From: Metamycoplasma salivarium
GTDB lineage: Bacteria; Bacillota_I; Bacilli_A; Mycoplasmatales; Metamycoplasmataceae
Direction: 5' to 3'
DNA: 64,000 bases
Assembly: GCF_900660445.2 (NCBI RefSeq)
Contig: NZ_LR214938.2
Location: 62,001 to 126,000 of the forward strand
The number at the start of each line of letters is the position of its first letter. Position 1 is the first letter of the stretch. The notes under the pieces are model-generated. The model was not told where the DNA came from. It ran no database searches and saw only the letters and a list, made by a program, of their open reading frames with translations. Below, piece after piece: positions 21,701 to 34,218 of the stretch. Both the position numbers and the translations under genes were made by a program.

Positions 21701-24700
21701 ATTCAACCTGTTAGTGTTTGAACATTTTTAGTTGTAGTTTCGGATAACAAATTAGTAACTATTTGCTTAAATAATGGAACAATTTTAGCATCATAAATTG
21801 AGTCAATATAATTTCCAAATTTATTAGTAATTTCTTTCATTATATCAACACAATTTTTGCCGAATCTTAATGGATCTAAGTTTATATTTGCAATACTATT
21901 TACAATTAAATTTTTAACATTAGCTTTTTGCAAAATATAATCAACAAAGTTTGGTTTATCAAACAATATTTTTAATATGTTTGTAAATTGTTCAATAGTA
22001 TATGAATTTTGAACATTATTTTTAACAAGCAAAATATCTAAAATTTCATTTAATCCATCTTTGCTTGAAATATGTTTTAGAATGGTTTCTATAGTTTTAC
22101 TTCCAATTTTATCTAAAGTAATGTTTGTAGGCAAAGTATCAAATTCATTTAATATCTTAGTAAATAAATTATTTATAAGCGAACTATTAGTACTATGTAA
22201 GATCACATTTTTAAGATAATCAAATAATTTGTTATATTCATCATTGCTTAATTCAATTTTGGTAGTTTGTTTAATGTAAGCTAAAGCGAAATGTGAAATT
22301 TTTACAACAAAATTTTCATTTTCAAAAGTACCTTTTAAAATTTTGTTTAGCAAGTCATAAATTTTATTAGTTTTTGACAATTTAATAACTTTGGTTAGAA
22401 ATTCACCTAAATTATTAACATTGTATAAACTAAAGTTTTCAACGAATATATTTTCAAAAATAGACTTAATTAGAGAAATATTTTCGTCTTTAAATATATT
22501 GTCTCAAATATCTTTTCTTAAGGAAGAAGTAAATTCTTCAATTGATTTTGTATTTGATTTTATTAAAACTTCATCTAATAGATTTTTATCGAATTTGTTA
22601 AGAATGCCTGTCAAATAATCGTCGATTAATTTAGTTAAGGGTGAATCTTGCAATTTTTTAATTGCTTCAATAAGTTCATTAATTAATAATTTCTTATCAT
22701 CATTAACTAATTTACCAAAAATGACACGAATTAAAGAATATATTTCTTTTGAATAATTAGGAGATTCATTGTTTTTTGTAGCTTTATTCTCTGCATTTTT
22801 AGGAATAGCAAGTGTTATAATGCCATTTAAATTTCTTAATAATGTTCTTGCTAAGGACAAAATTTCAGATGATGTAATTTCATCTTCTAAAATCTTGTTT
22901 AAGTTTTCAAAACTGATTAAACTCATTAAGATTGAAGGCGAAAATAGTTTTGATAAATTAATTTTTGAAAAATCAAAACCATTTTGCTTAATGCTATCAC
23001 AAATATTCTTTACAAATTCATCGATAACATTTTCAAAAACTTTGTGATTTCTTACTTGTTTGATTAATTTAGAAATTAGATTTGTAATTGCATTTTTATC
23101 TTCTTCTAAGATTGCAAAATTAGGTATTTTTTCTTGTGCAATATCTACAATCAATTTACTGAATTTTTGTAATTGTTTTTCATTTTTAGTATCTAATAAG
23201 AAATTATCAAAAATTGAGTTAATCATTTCTAAAATGATATTTTTAGTATTTTGAATAACATTGATTGCAAAGTCTTCTAATGATTTAGTTTTATTAATTA
23301 CTTCATCAGAAAAGCTTTTTGTAATTAATGATTTAATTTTTTGTGCAAAATTTGTATCTCAACTGTCACTAACAAAAGTTTTGAAATCATCAATTAGTGA
23401 TTTAAGTTCTTCAGATGTGGTTGAACTTAAATTTAACGACGCAATATCTAATTTATCTATATAATCAAAAATTCTTTTTTTAACATCAACTTTGTCGAAT
23501 ATGTAATTAATGAAAGACTCTTTACATAATAAAGTAGCAAAAACTTTTAGAACATCTTGTGTTTCTCAAATAGATTTTTTTAAATATGGCTTTGCAAAAA
23601 TAAGATCAATAGCTTGTTGAATAATTTGAGGATTATTATTTAATAAGAAATTATCAGAAAATATGTCTTTAAATGCATCTGACATATCTTTAAAATCATA
23701 TTGTGTCTTAGAATCTAATTCTTTAGCCTTTTTTACAACATTTTCAAATAATTTGGTAAATAATTCTGAATTAGGAACATTTAAAATTAACTCTGCAACA
23801 TAATTTTTGATCTTGTTTAGTTCTTCATTTGTTAATGTAGTGTTAGTTTCTTTTTTTAGTCAAACTTTAAAAATAGAAGCGAGTTGGTTAGTAAGCTCTA
23901 CATTTTGAGAGGTTTTTTGGAAAATACTACTAATTACATTTTTTAAATTATTTTCATTACCATTAGCCAAAATTTTATTTACAAATTGAGCAATATTATC
24001 AAATTTATAATTTTCACTATTATTTATAATGTGTTTAAACATTTGTTTTAAACTATTTGCAAAAATTTCATTATTTAAAATGTCATAGCTATTCTTAAAC
24101 ATTGCTTCAGTAAATTCTTCAATATTTTTATATTGAGGATTTTCAGCTAAAACAAGTGATGATAGATTATTTTTGTCTAAATAGTTTGTAATTTTTTGAA
24201 ATACTAAAAAACCTGATAAATTCTTAATTACATCATAAAATAGACTCTTATATTCTAAGAAATTATCTAGCATCTTATTAATTGCATCAAGAATAATTTC
24301 TTTGGTTTGACTATTAACAGCATTATCATTATTTGCTAATAGATTTTGAGTAAGCTTTAATAAATTCTTTCTAAATTCTTCAAATGTAAAATTTGCAGCC
24401 TTGATATTAGATTTCAAGTATGAAAATACAAATGTCTTTATTCCACTTACATATTTTTCTTTGTTATCGATATTTGTTGGAATAAAACCTAGAATTTCAA
24501 AAAGTAGTTCATGATTTTTATTTCCCACTGAGTTTAATGATGCTGGATTTAAAAGGCCATAAATTACTCTTTCAAAAACATCATCAACATAATTTTCATT
24601 AGTTTTTTCTGATTTAAACAATGCATTTAAAATTAACATTGCAAATTTATCTTTGTTTTTAACTTCATTAAAGCTAGAAAGTAAATTACTAAACATATAT

Positions 24701-26766
24701 TTGATATTTTCTTTGTCATTTGCATCAAAATGAAATTTTTTGTTAAATCTTTCAACAACGTTATTAGTTATTTCATCTAAAATATTAGGATTTGCTTTAA
24801 GTTGTTTAGCAATTTCATCAATCAAAACGTTAAGTTCATCCTTAGATTCTATTAATAATGTGCTAATTAGATCTTCAAAACTCTTTGTTTGTTTTGCAAT
24901 GTTAGGCTTATCGAAAATTAAAGTTATTATTTTTTTAGCAAATGCTTTTGCTGCAGTTTTAAAACTTTCATCTTTAAAGAATCGTTCAATTTTAACTGCA
25001 ATTTCTTTATTAAATAGGCCTTTGATAACGTATTTGCTATCAATTAAATCGATGGCAGCAGTGTCTAATAAATCAATCAATCATTTCTTGTTTTCTTCAT
25101 TTTTTACAAAATCTGAAGATGCAAAAGAACTAACTTGTTTATAAAAACTTTCTTTGCTTAAAAGTGTTTTAAAAATTGTATTAACAACATTTTTTAAATT
25201 AATGTTTTTGTCATTGTTAGTAGCAAAAAGAACATCAACATCTTTGTTAATGTTATTAAATGTTTTATTTAATGTTTCATTATTTAACAATGCATTGACA
25301 AAATCAATAACAATTTTCTTTTGACTAGAATTACTAATTGAATTTTTTAAATAGTCGAAAGTATTCAAAAAGCTGTCTTTACTAATACCTAAAAATTGTG
25401 CAATATTTTCAATAATGTCAATTAATTCATCATTACTAAAGCGTTTACCATCATTAAAATATGCTTTGTAAGTTGTTAAAATGTTTTGATTGTATTTTAT
25501 TTTGTTCAATTTGCTAATAATTTGTTCATTTTCAAAGCTATGTTCGAATTCATATTCTTTTTTATAAGTTTCGATGTTATCAGCAAGTAAGCCAAACAAA
25601 TTATTTTTGATTTTAGCACCATTTTCATTAAATTCAATAGCCTTATGATAGGTTAAATTTTTATCATCTTTTTCAGGGCTGTATTTGAAATTATTTTTAA
25701 TTAATTTTTGATATTCACCTTGTGTTAAACTAAATTTCGCAAAAATATCTTGCGCCAGTTTTTTAAACGCATTGTGATTTGGACTTTGGCCTAAAAACGA
25801 TGGCGAATAATTTTTAATATCTTTATTAATTCCATTTACATTGTCAAAATTTACAAAATTAATTTTATGTGTTTTAGCAATAGACTCAATTGTGTCATTG
25901 ATTTTTGAATTGATATTGCTAATGTATGTGTTACTAAATTTATTTTCGAGTAATTTTGCAAGTTTTAAAAATGGAGAAGCATATCCAACTAAATTAATAT
26001 TAGCTTTCGGATTTAGTTTTCTAATTTCAACAAGTAAATTGTTATATTTTTGTTTAATTTGTTCAACTCTGGATTCAACTTTAGCTACTAAATCTGCTAA
26101 AACCTTTTCAGTATTTTGACCAACAAACTCAGCCGAAAGAGTTTTTCACATTAAATCAAAACATTCACTCTCGTTTAAAAAATCATTAAATGATAAAGAT
26201 AAAGTAATTAAATTTGCATTTTTAATTTTGTTTAATAAAAAATCATAACCATTTTTAGATGGATTAAAGTTATTAAATAACAATGAATTTTTATTTTGAT
26301 TTTCAATCGAGATATCTTTTTCGTTAGTTTTATTAAATTCAAAATGACGTAAAGTTTCATTTGATGCTTGATATTTTGAAGGATTTAGCAGATGAAGTCA
26401 ATCACTTAATGTGGTATTTGTTAAACCAAAATTATAATATGAATCTAAACGTGTAGTTTTGTTTGACATCATATTAATAAAGTTTGCTAAATAAGATGCA
26501 TATGATAATCCATAAATTTTATTTTTCTGATAGTCATATCATCCACCATCGACGTCATTATACAAACTTGCATATTGATCACCTAAAGCAACATAATTTA
26601 TAGGTCCTTTAATAGCTTCTTGATAGTCTTTTTGCAAAGGTTTATCAGGTTTGTTTTGACTATTGTCACATGACGATGAAATTAAACTAGCAACACCAGT
26701 ACCTAGTGTGACAATTGTCCCTATTAATGGAGCAACTATTTTTTTATATTTCTTTTTTGTTTCCAT
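18760..26766 (-). CDS. Giant lipoprotein (2668 aa): inactive SGNH-hydrolase-like head plus long helical tail
   Basis: One frame of 2669 codons; I checked the stretches between the open segments and every apparent stop is UGA. It starts METKKKYKK, has one membrane segment and lipobox SSSC with Cys33, so it is a surface lipoprotein. Residues about 55-400 resemble an SGNH/GDSL hydrolase: YVALGDQYASLYND (GDS becomes GDQ, 62-64), LSLSFNDFLN (ND block kept), and SPNHNAFKKLA where family members have DxxHPN. The nucleophile Ser and catalytic His are therefore missing. The remaining ~2200 residues are Leu/Ile/Asn/Lys-rich helices with recurring patterns, like a solenoid. It follows ktrB by 13 bases. 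A surface scaffold or adhesin role is inference. Confidence 0.85.
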
Positions 26767-26779
26767 AATCTTTCCTATT

Positions 26780-28318
26780 TTATCCAAGTGCAACATCTTC
26801 ATAAATGTAATGATAATGTTCCACGTTTGTTCTGTTTTTTGCCCAAATCAAAATAGTTTGTTGAATTCCAAGTTGTCCAATAATCATATATGTTATTAAA
26901 AATATTTTTCCTAATATATTTACATTTGGTGTTACACCTACCGAAAGCCCCGAGCTTCCAAATGCTGAACAGATTTCAAATAATGCATGAACCATCGTAA
27001 ATTCTTTTTGACCTAAATGTGTTGGAGTATAAGATGAATAAACTACTAATGTACCGATCAAAATTAAGATAATACCAATTGTAAAGATGTTAATTGCTTT
27101 AATAAGTGTTTCTTTTCCAATTTGTCTTTTGAAAACATTAACAGATCTACGACCTAATAAAGTAGAAATCATACTTAAGAATAATATCGACAATGTTAGG
27201 TTTCTAATACCGCCAGCAGTTGATGCAGGTGAAAATCCTATAAACATTAAAATTGAGTGAACAACAATACTTTGATTTGTAAAATGATAATAATCTATGG
27301 TACTAAAGCCGGCTGATCTTGTTGACATTGTTTGAAAGAAAGTTGCAAATGTTTTTTCTCAATTTCCTCCATATTCACTTTGGTTTCAAAACCTTGTTTT
27401 ATTTTTTGTGCTACATTCAAAAATAAATGTTAACAATAAACCAACACATGAAACAATTAAATAAGTTACTAATGTTAATTTTGTGAATAGCGATAAACAA
27501 TGTGCATTTTCATTTTTTCTAAAGCTTTTAATTTTTGCATAAAAGTCATAGATCACAGGATAGCCAACTCCACCAATAAAAATTGCAATTAATGTAAAAA
27601 TTTGTAAGGCATATTCTTCACTATAAGGTGCTAAGCTTTTACGTCCAATAATATCTAATCCAGCATTATTTAAAGATGATATTGCATGGAAAATTCCATA
27701 TCTAATTGATTTTGTAAAATCGCCTTTTGGATTTTGAGATGTAACTTCATAAGGATTAAACATAGTTATATTGTCAACAACACGGTTTTGGTTAAACTTA
27801 GTTGTATCAAATTTGCCATAAGGTGATGTGTAAAAAATGATTGTGAAAACAACTGATAAAACAAATAAAGTAATTAGCATTGTTGTAATTGAAACTTTAA
27901 TAATTTTTTTAGTTTCACCAATTGTATTTCCACCACGTTCCATTTGTGAAAGTTGTCCATTAAAAACAGTTAATTTAATGCCAAATATGTTTTGTAAAAT
28001 ATAAACTTTTAGAGTAAAAATTCCTAACCCTCCAACCATAATAGACAATGCAATTAGAAATTGCCCAAATTGATTAAACCCCAAAAGTCCACCCGGAATT
28101 GAAGATAAGCCTGTATTGCTAAACGCGGAGGCTGCTAAGAAAAATGCATCAGAATATTTGATGCTGATACTATTATCTTTTAAAAATGTTTTGTTGTGAG
28201 TGATAGGTCAAAACAAAAAAAGCGAAATTATGATGGTAATTAAGATATACACCAAAAAGATATATTTAATAATTCCCATTCTGCGAAAGAACATCAAAAA
28301 TCAATTATTCTTTTTCAT
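26780..28318 (-). CDS. ktrB: Potassium uptake channel subunit KtrB/TrkH
   Basis: 512 residues, about eight membrane helices and four pore loops, each with the filter glycine: ASAFSNTGLSS, SSLNNAGLD, STRSAGFSTID and CSAFGSSGLSVGVTP. This fits a KtrB/TrkH-type K+ transporter. Several UGA Trp codons are used. ATG at 28318 is preceded by AAAGAGAT; an in-frame ATG at 28336 would be almost leaderless. The regulatory subunit ktrA is divergent, 220 bases away. Confidence 0.93.
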
Positions 28319-28344
28319 TTTGCTATCTCTTTTCATAGGTCATA

Positions 28345-28350
28345 ATTATA
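28345..28350 (-). promoter_or_regulatory. -10 box (TATAAT) of ktrB
   Basis: Minus-strand TATAAT 8 bases before the upstream ATG at 28336 and 26 before the ATG at 28318. It would also drive the giant lipoprotein gene. Confidence 0.5.
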
Positions 28351-28538
28351 CTATTTTCTTAAAAAAGTAAAAATTTATGATTTTATATATAAAGATATAT
28401 ATAAGTGTTATGTGAATCTAAGACATTTTTTGGATAAATTAATGTTTTTAATACCACCAAATTTATTTTTAAGCATACAATTTACAAAATAAGGTTGTGG
28501 TAAAATATAGATACAATTATTTTGTTAAGAAGGTAAAA

Positions 28539-29234
28539 ATGGCAACAAAAAAAAGTCGTGAAATTTGTATTATTGGATTAGGTAGATTTGGTTCTGCTAT
28601 TGCAGACCAACTTTTAAAAGATAAGAAAAATAAAATTAAATTAGTTTTAATTGATAAGGATGAAAAACATTTAATTCCATTTAAAGACGAAGTTAATGCA
28701 ATTTATGTTGCAGATGCTGCAGAACGTAAAACTTTAGAAGCTATTAATGTAGTTGATTTTGATGTTGTTATTGTTGCAACATCTGATAATATTGAAATTA
28801 CTGCCGCACTATCAGAAGTTGGTGCTAAAAAAATTATTGCAAGAGCAAATTCAAAACGTCATGCTAATGTTTTAAAACAAATTGGAGTTAATATTATTAT
28901 TAGCCCCGAAGAAGAAGCTGGACAAAGAGCTGCTTTATTGGTTGCAAATCCAAGTTTTACTTTATATTCGCAAATGGTTGTTGAGCTTCAAGATGGCTAT
29001 GTAACAGGTTCTACTTATATTAAAAATCCTGCATTAATTGGCAAAATGATTAAAGATTTACGCTTTAGAGAACAACACGAAGTGCTAATTGTTATTGTTA
29101 AAAGAGGAACAAGGTCATTTTTACCTGCAGGAACATTTACTTTGCAAAAAGATGATTTAATTACAATTGTTGGTGCTACAGATGATGTAATTGATATTTT
29201 TGATTTATGTGCCTCGGAAAAAGAAAAAAAATAG
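28539..29234 (+). CDS. ktrA: Potassium uptake regulatory subunit KtrA/TrkA
   Basis: 231 residues. Rossmann (RCK_N) domain ICIIGLGRFGSAIADQL binds a nucleotide, then an Asp in LVLIDKDEKHL; VVDFDVVIVATSDNIE and GAKKIIARA follow. The C-terminal RCK_C domain begins near residue 150. It gates KtrB in response to nucleotides. The start at 28539 follows AAGAAGG; an upstream GTG at 28497 is less likely. No UGA codons. Confidence 0.93.
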   Translation: MATKKSREICIIGLGRFGSAIADQLLKDKKNKIKLVLIDKDEKHLIPFKDEVNAIYVADAAERKTLEAINVVDFDVVIVATSDNIEITAALSEVGAKKIIARANSKRHANVLKQIGVNIIISPEEEAGQRAALLVANPSFTLYSQMVVELQDGYVTGSTYIKNPALIGKMIKDLRFREQHEVLIVIVKRGTRSFLPAGTFTLQKDDLITIVGATDDVIDIFDLCASEKEKK

Positions 29235-29421
29235 TATCTTAATAAGATAAATTCTGCAAAATAGTGTAAAATGTATAGCGCAATAGACACAGCGTGATAG
29301 CATTTTATAAATTTTTTATTTTGCTTTAAATTTGGAAGTAAGATTAGCTGGATGCCGAAACCATTAGAATAAAAACTAGTAAAAAGAGCTATTAAAAGTC
29401 TTTGCATATGAAAGGTAAAAT
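29235..29421 (+). promoter_or_regulatory. Leader region of rpsD
   Basis: 187 bases between ktrA and rpsD. It has an imperfect hairpin TATCTTAATAAGATA at the ktrA end and a possible -10 box TAAAAT near 29268. The transcribed part would be ~150 bases, long for a mycoplasma. S4 regulates its own mRNA in Firmicutes and E. coli, so a protein-binding leader is possible but not shown. Confidence 0.3.
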
Positions 29422-30021
29422 ATGTCAAGATATTTAGGATCAATGTTCAAACGTAGTAGACGTTTTGGCATTTCATTATTAGAAAATAACAAAGAATTTT
29501 CAAAAGGTAAAAAAAGAACCACTGCACCTGGTCAACATGGTGCTAAAAGAGTTAAACCTTCTGATTATCAACTTCACTTGTATGAAAAACAAAAAGTCAG
29601 ATATATGTATGGTTTAAATGAAAGACAATTTAAAAACTTATTTATTTCTGCATCTAAGAAAAAAGGTGTTACTGGTGTTATCTTACTTCAAATGATTGAA
29701 TCGAGATTAGACAATTTAGTATTTAGAGCAGGTTTTGCAAGAACCAGAGCTCAAGCACGTCAATTTGTAACTCATGGTCATTTTTTAGTGAATGGTCATA
29801 AAGCAGATATTCCTTCAATGATTATTCCTGTAGGAGCAAAAATTGAACTTAAACCTTCTTTAGAAAATAACAAAGAAGTTGTTGCTGCATCCGAAGTTAT
29901 GACAATCTCTCCATGATTAAAAAGAGAAAAAAATACTGCAACATTCACACGTCTTCCAGAAAGAAATGAATTTGCTAAAGAAATTAATGATGCTTTAATT
30001 GTTGAATATTACAACCGTTAA
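29422..30021 (+). CDS. rpsD: Ribosomal protein S4
   Basis: 199 residues. The N-terminus [19 protein letters not shown], the [11 protein letters not shown] segment and the S4 domain [33 protein letters not shown] are diagnostic. S4 binds 16S rRNA early in 30S assembly. One UGA Trp (SPWLKREK). An AAAGG motif lies before the ATG. It is a single gene with its own terminator. Confidence 0.98.
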
Positions 30022-30027
30022 GATATG

Positions 30028-30049
30028 AAAGCCACCTTTTGGCTTTTTT
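30028..30049 (+). terminator. Terminator of rpsD
   Basis: AAAGCCA/TGGCTTT stem with 5-base loop, followed by T6 and ATTT. Confidence 0.85.
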
Positions 30050-30104
30050 ATTTCCTAAAATTTACTAAAATATTAATAAATAGATTAAAAATAAGGGGAA
30101 ATTT

Positions 30105-31607
30105 ATGAAATTAAAAAAATCAAAGATTATTCTACTAGCGGGAGCAATTACTATTGCAACATCACCAATTACAATAATTTCATTATCGTGCAATGATAAA
30201 AAATACAATGAAACTGCTATAAATTACTCAACCAAAGATATCACATTTCCAACAGAAGATAAAACAAAAAATATTGATAGCATTTTAGATGATGCAGATA
30301 TTAATATGTTTTATGCACCTGGCGTTCAACCATTTTATGAAACAATAAGGCTTGCGATGCTAGCCAAAAAGCAGGTTATGTACTATTATTCACCTGAAGT
30401 TCATGGAATGGACTTTCATAATATAATTCAAAAAGACACTTTTGAAGATTTTTTACAAAATCAACGTAAAAATGAAGGAAAAACAGAAGAAGAAAAAGCT
30501 GAAATCGATGCTTTGCAAAAAGCTTCACATGTAATTTCAATTCCAGGAAAATTTTTTTCAAGTACTGTTTGAGATCATGTTGCTAATGCAATAAAAGAAG
30601 GTATTAAAAAATACCCTAACAAAAAAATTAATGTTTGAGTTAATAGTTACCATGTGTTAAATAAAGTGTGATATCAACTTGCTGAATTAAATAATGTTAA
30701 TATGATTGCATTAAATGATGCATCCTCAATGCTAAAAAATTATCATAATGATTTCGAAAAAGCTGTCAAATATTACATTAATCAAGATACTCATAAACTA
30801 GCTAAAATGCCTATAACTTATTCCTGATCTACTTGTAGTTATATTTTAATGCCTAATATTATGGAAAAATTTCATGCATTTTATAATGATTTGGACGAAG
30901 TTTTATATTTTCAAAAATTAGGATTAAATATCAAACCTTATTCATATGATAAAGGCTATGAAATTAAGAATGCATTATTTACCGCTAGAGACAAAAATAA
31001 CAAAAGACTTTCAGTGGAATGGTGGTCAAAAATAACTGGTCAAGATTGAAAAAAAGAAGTTAAAAAAGTTAAAGACCAAAAAGCAAAAAATGGTAAAAAG
31101 AGTTTGATTTATTTAGGAAGCAGTGCTGAATTTGTTGATGTTGAAAAAAATCATTTACTTTCTTTGGTTAATAAATATGGCAAGACTCATAATATTTTTT
31201 ATAAAGGACATCCTGGAATTGTACATTTAGAGAAATGATTTGAACAAGAAGTTAATGGTAAAAAAGAACTTTCATACTACGATGTATTTTTGAAAAAGCA
31301 AAATGAAATTTCTATAGATGAAAATGAACAAATTACTACTTTATTTAATCAAATTTCATCCGAAGAATTAACTACCAATCATAAAGATGATCCTTATTTT
31401 GAAAAGTTTGATAAATGAGCTTCTGCAATAAGACATACAACTGCCTTACAAAAAATGTTAGAAACTAATAAAATAGAGGATTTAGCATTAGCAGGTGATA
31501 GTCCTGAAAAATTAGGAAAACAAAATGATATTATTGCAGGTGATGATGAAGATAAAACTACTTCCGCTTGAATTGAATTTAAGAAATTTGTAGGCTATAA
31601 CGGATAA
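30105..31607 (+). CDS. Lipoprotein with GT80 sialyltransferase-like motifs
   Basis: 500 residues with a lipoprotein signal (MKLKKSKIILL..., Cys29). After it, DINMFYAPGVQPFYETIRLA, KINVWVNSYHVLNKVWYQL, MIALNDASSML and IFYKGHPGIVHLEKW follow the order of GT80 sialyltransferases such as PmST1: beta start, LYDDGS and IYFKGHP. Asp205 would match the general base and His369 in KGHP (367-370) the general acid. The DDG motif is changed to NDA. Eight UGA Trp codons. If real, it is a surface-anchored glycosyltransferase-like protein; activity and donor are unknown. AGGGGA precedes the ATG. It stands alone between terminators. Confidence 0.6.
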
Positions 31608-31629
31608 ATCAATTTTAAAACAATAAAAT

Positions 31630-31655
31630 AATGGCATTTAAAATGCTATTTTTTG
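31630..31655 (+). terminator. Terminator of the GT80-like lipoprotein gene
   Basis: AATGGCATTT pairs with AAATGCTATT (one G-T), followed by TTTT. The convergent S41 gene ends about 40 bases away. Confidence 0.7.
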
Positions 31656-31696
31656 TCTTTGAAAATACTAAAGACTATTATATGAAAAATAACTTT

Positions 31697-33409
31697 TTAA
31701 AGAGAATCAATGAAAGCTGTTAATTTATTATCATCATAAAAATCATCTTGCAAATAAGCATAATTTGGTTCAATACCATCTTCAATTTCAGCAACTTCTT
31801 TTGTTTTTGGATTATACAAAATACCTTGATTATTCGAACTTATAACACTTGTTGTTCCATCGGGTAAAACCATAGGCATTATGCTACACATTCCACCACC
31901 AGATTTTTCACCAATAATTGTAGCAATACCCATATCTTTAGCAACAGCAGTAAATTCATTTGCTGCACTAAAAGTGTTAAAACTTGTTAAAACATATCAT
32001 TTATATTCACCATAACCATCATTTTCATTATATAATCCATCACCGTTTGTATCAGTTTTTGTTGAAATTTTATATATTTCATGAGATAAAGAATTTCTTG
32101 TATAAGTATGAATTTCGTTATTTGTTAAAAACCCTAAAACTCTTCTCATAGCAGAAACATTACCACCACCATTTGTCGATAAATCTAAAACAATATTTTT
32201 TATTTCACCATGATTTTTAATTTCATTCATTGCTTTTTTCATAAAGAAATATGAATCATATTTTCAACCATCAGAGCTATTAATTTCTTCTTTAGTTCCC
32301 GTTTTGAAACTATTTAATGTAATAATAGCAGTATTGCCTTTAAACCTAATATCATCTGAGTCTTCTTCAATGTTATGATAAACTTTTCTAGTCATAGTTA
32401 ATTTTGTTAACAAGTTATTATATTTAGTGTTTTTATTACTTTTTATAAAGTTTGGATTTAACATAGAAAGTTTATTATTTTTTTGGTTGAAGAAAGATAG
32501 CATCGTCATACTTGTATGTAAATCATCTAATTTACCAAATAAGAATTTTGCATATCCTTCATTATTATCATCAACATTTAAAGAAAGAATTCTATTTTTC
32601 ATTTCTTGACTAATAAAATCATTAGTTTTGATGATATTTTTTGCATCTTTAAGACCATAAAAATAATCAAAGACAAAATTCAAATAATTTAAATTGTGTT
32701 TTCTATATTCTTCTGTAATTCATTTAGCAGATTCATAAATAGTATAAGCACCATCTTTCAGTCTCTCAATATTATTTATTTTGTCGCTTAATCAAAATTC
32801 AGTTCCTATTACTTTGCTACCATTATAATAAAGACTATAGTAATTATTAGCGCAAAACAAAGCATTAAAAATAGCTAAAGGGATTAAAACTTTACCTTTG
32901 TAGTATAAAATATCAAAACCATAGTCATTTAAATTAAATTGGATTTCATCTTTGCCGTAATCTATGTAATTTATCCCGGTATATTTTAGATAATGTGAGT
33001 AATTTGTGTTGTTTGTATCATTTGTAAAATTAAAAAAATCTAATTTCTTTACAGTAATTGTATTATGCAGCCAATTAACTTTTAGTTTAAGTGAACCATT
33101 ATAGTAAGATTTTGAATTAGTAAAAATATTTTTAAAAGCTCAAATGCTATTTGCATTTAAAAAACCATTTAAAGTATTTATCATCTCAGAAATTTCTACA
33201 TAAGGCAAAAGTTTTTGATCAACATAATATAAAGACATTCTACTATGTCTAACTAAATATTCTTGCCCATAAGGTACAAAATCAACTTCTTCTTTAATAA
33301 TGTTTTTACTATTATCATTTTGCATTTTGTCACATGACATTGCAAATAATGGTGCAAAGCTAGTCAAAAAAAGGGCTGGTAAAATTATAAATTTTTTATT
33401 TGTTTTCAT
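31697..33409 (-). CDS. S41 family peptidase lipoprotein
   Basis: 570 residues. Lipoprotein signal MKTNKKFIILPALFLTSFA with lipobox AMSC. S41 (C-terminal processing protease) features: KLDDLHTSM, NTAIITLNSF, NIVLDLSTNGGGNVSAMR, the catalytic Ser in TSFNTFSAANEF and IATIIGEKSGGGM. There is no PDZ domain evident. Eight or so UGA Trp codons. It would cut proteins outside the membrane. Start is uncertain: ATGs at 33445, 33427, 33418 and 33409 are all in frame and none has a good ribosome binding site; 33409 gives the most typical signal. Confidence 0.82.
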
Positions 33410-33561
33410 ATTTATCATTTTAAACATTTTTAATAATTTTTGCATCTTATTTGAAATTAAAATATATGCATGAAAATTTATATTTTTTTGTAAAAAACAT
33501 TAATTTTTTTATATAAAATAAAAACTATATTTTACAAGAATACAAAAATAAGAGGAGAACT

Positions 33562-34218
33562 ATGGTTGTTGGAATAAGTGGAATGATAGCTGCTGGCAAA
33601 AGTAGCTTGACCGAAAAATTGCATAAATATTATGATAAATCATTATTATTGCATGAGTTTGAAGAAGATGACGAAGTATTTAACACATTTTTAAAATGGT
33701 TATATGAAAATAAACCAAATTTAACAATTGGATTTCAATCATACATTGTAGAAAACCATTCTGCAAAATTTGAAATGATTATTGAAGAATTCAAAAAACA
33801 AAAATTAGATCCAAAAAAAGATTTAATTCTATTAGATAGGTTTTCAATTGAACATTATGTTTTTGCGAAATTAATTTTGTCAAAAAAATCAATGAAATAT
33901 TTACAAGGCTATGATGCTTTATTTCAACATTTAATTAGAAAGACTGAATTGCCTGATTTTGCTATTTATTTAGACATATCTTTTGATACTTTTAAGAAAA
34001 GAATTTTCGAACGCGGTCGCGATTCTGAAGTAAATAATTTTGAACAAAACAAGGCCTATTTTGAAGAGTTATATGCAAACTATTTCAAGATTTTCAAAGA
34101 AATTGCTGGAAGATTTGGACTTAAATATTATGTAATTGATACTAATAATTTAACTGAAAAAGAAGTAATGCATAAAGCAATTGAAATTATTAACAATGAA
34201 ATAGGAAAACAATGTTAG
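33562..34218 (+). CDS. Deoxynucleoside kinase (dCK/dGK family)
   Basis: 218 residues. P-loop GMIAAGKSS, the LLDRFSIEHYVFAK block in place of ERS, and the LID Arg motif FERGRDSE identify the deoxyribonucleoside kinase family. It phosphorylates deoxynucleosides for salvage, which suits an organism without nucleotide synthesis. GAGGAG precedes the ATG. The last 7 bases overlap hpt, so the two salvage enzymes are co-expressed. Substrate (dA, dG or dC) cannot be told. Confidence 0.9.
   Translation: MVVGISGMIAAGKSSLTEKLHKYYDKSLLLHEFEEDDEVFNTFLKWLYENKPNLTIGFQSYIVENHSAKFEMIIEEFKKQKLDPKKDLILLDRFSIEHYVFAKLILSKKSMKYLQGYDALFQHLIRKTELPDFAIYLDISFDTFKKRIFERGRDSEVNNFEQNKAYFEELYANYFKIFKEIAGRFGLKYYVIDTNNLTEKEVMHKAIEIINNEIGKQC

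Noticed and set aside
20105-25144. Many plus-strand ORFs (80-134 codons) opposite the giant gene
   Set aside because: Low-complexity Ser/Phe/Ile products typical of antisense reading of Leu/Asn/Lys-rich helices.
18760-26766. The giant gene could be several genes or a decayed one
   Set aside because: All apparent breaks between its open segments are UGA; the frame is the same throughout and no TAA or TAG occurs in it.
29015-29443. 142-codon minus-strand ORF over the ktrA/rpsD junction
   Set aside because: It overlaps two conserved genes and the leader, with no family match or ribosome binding site.
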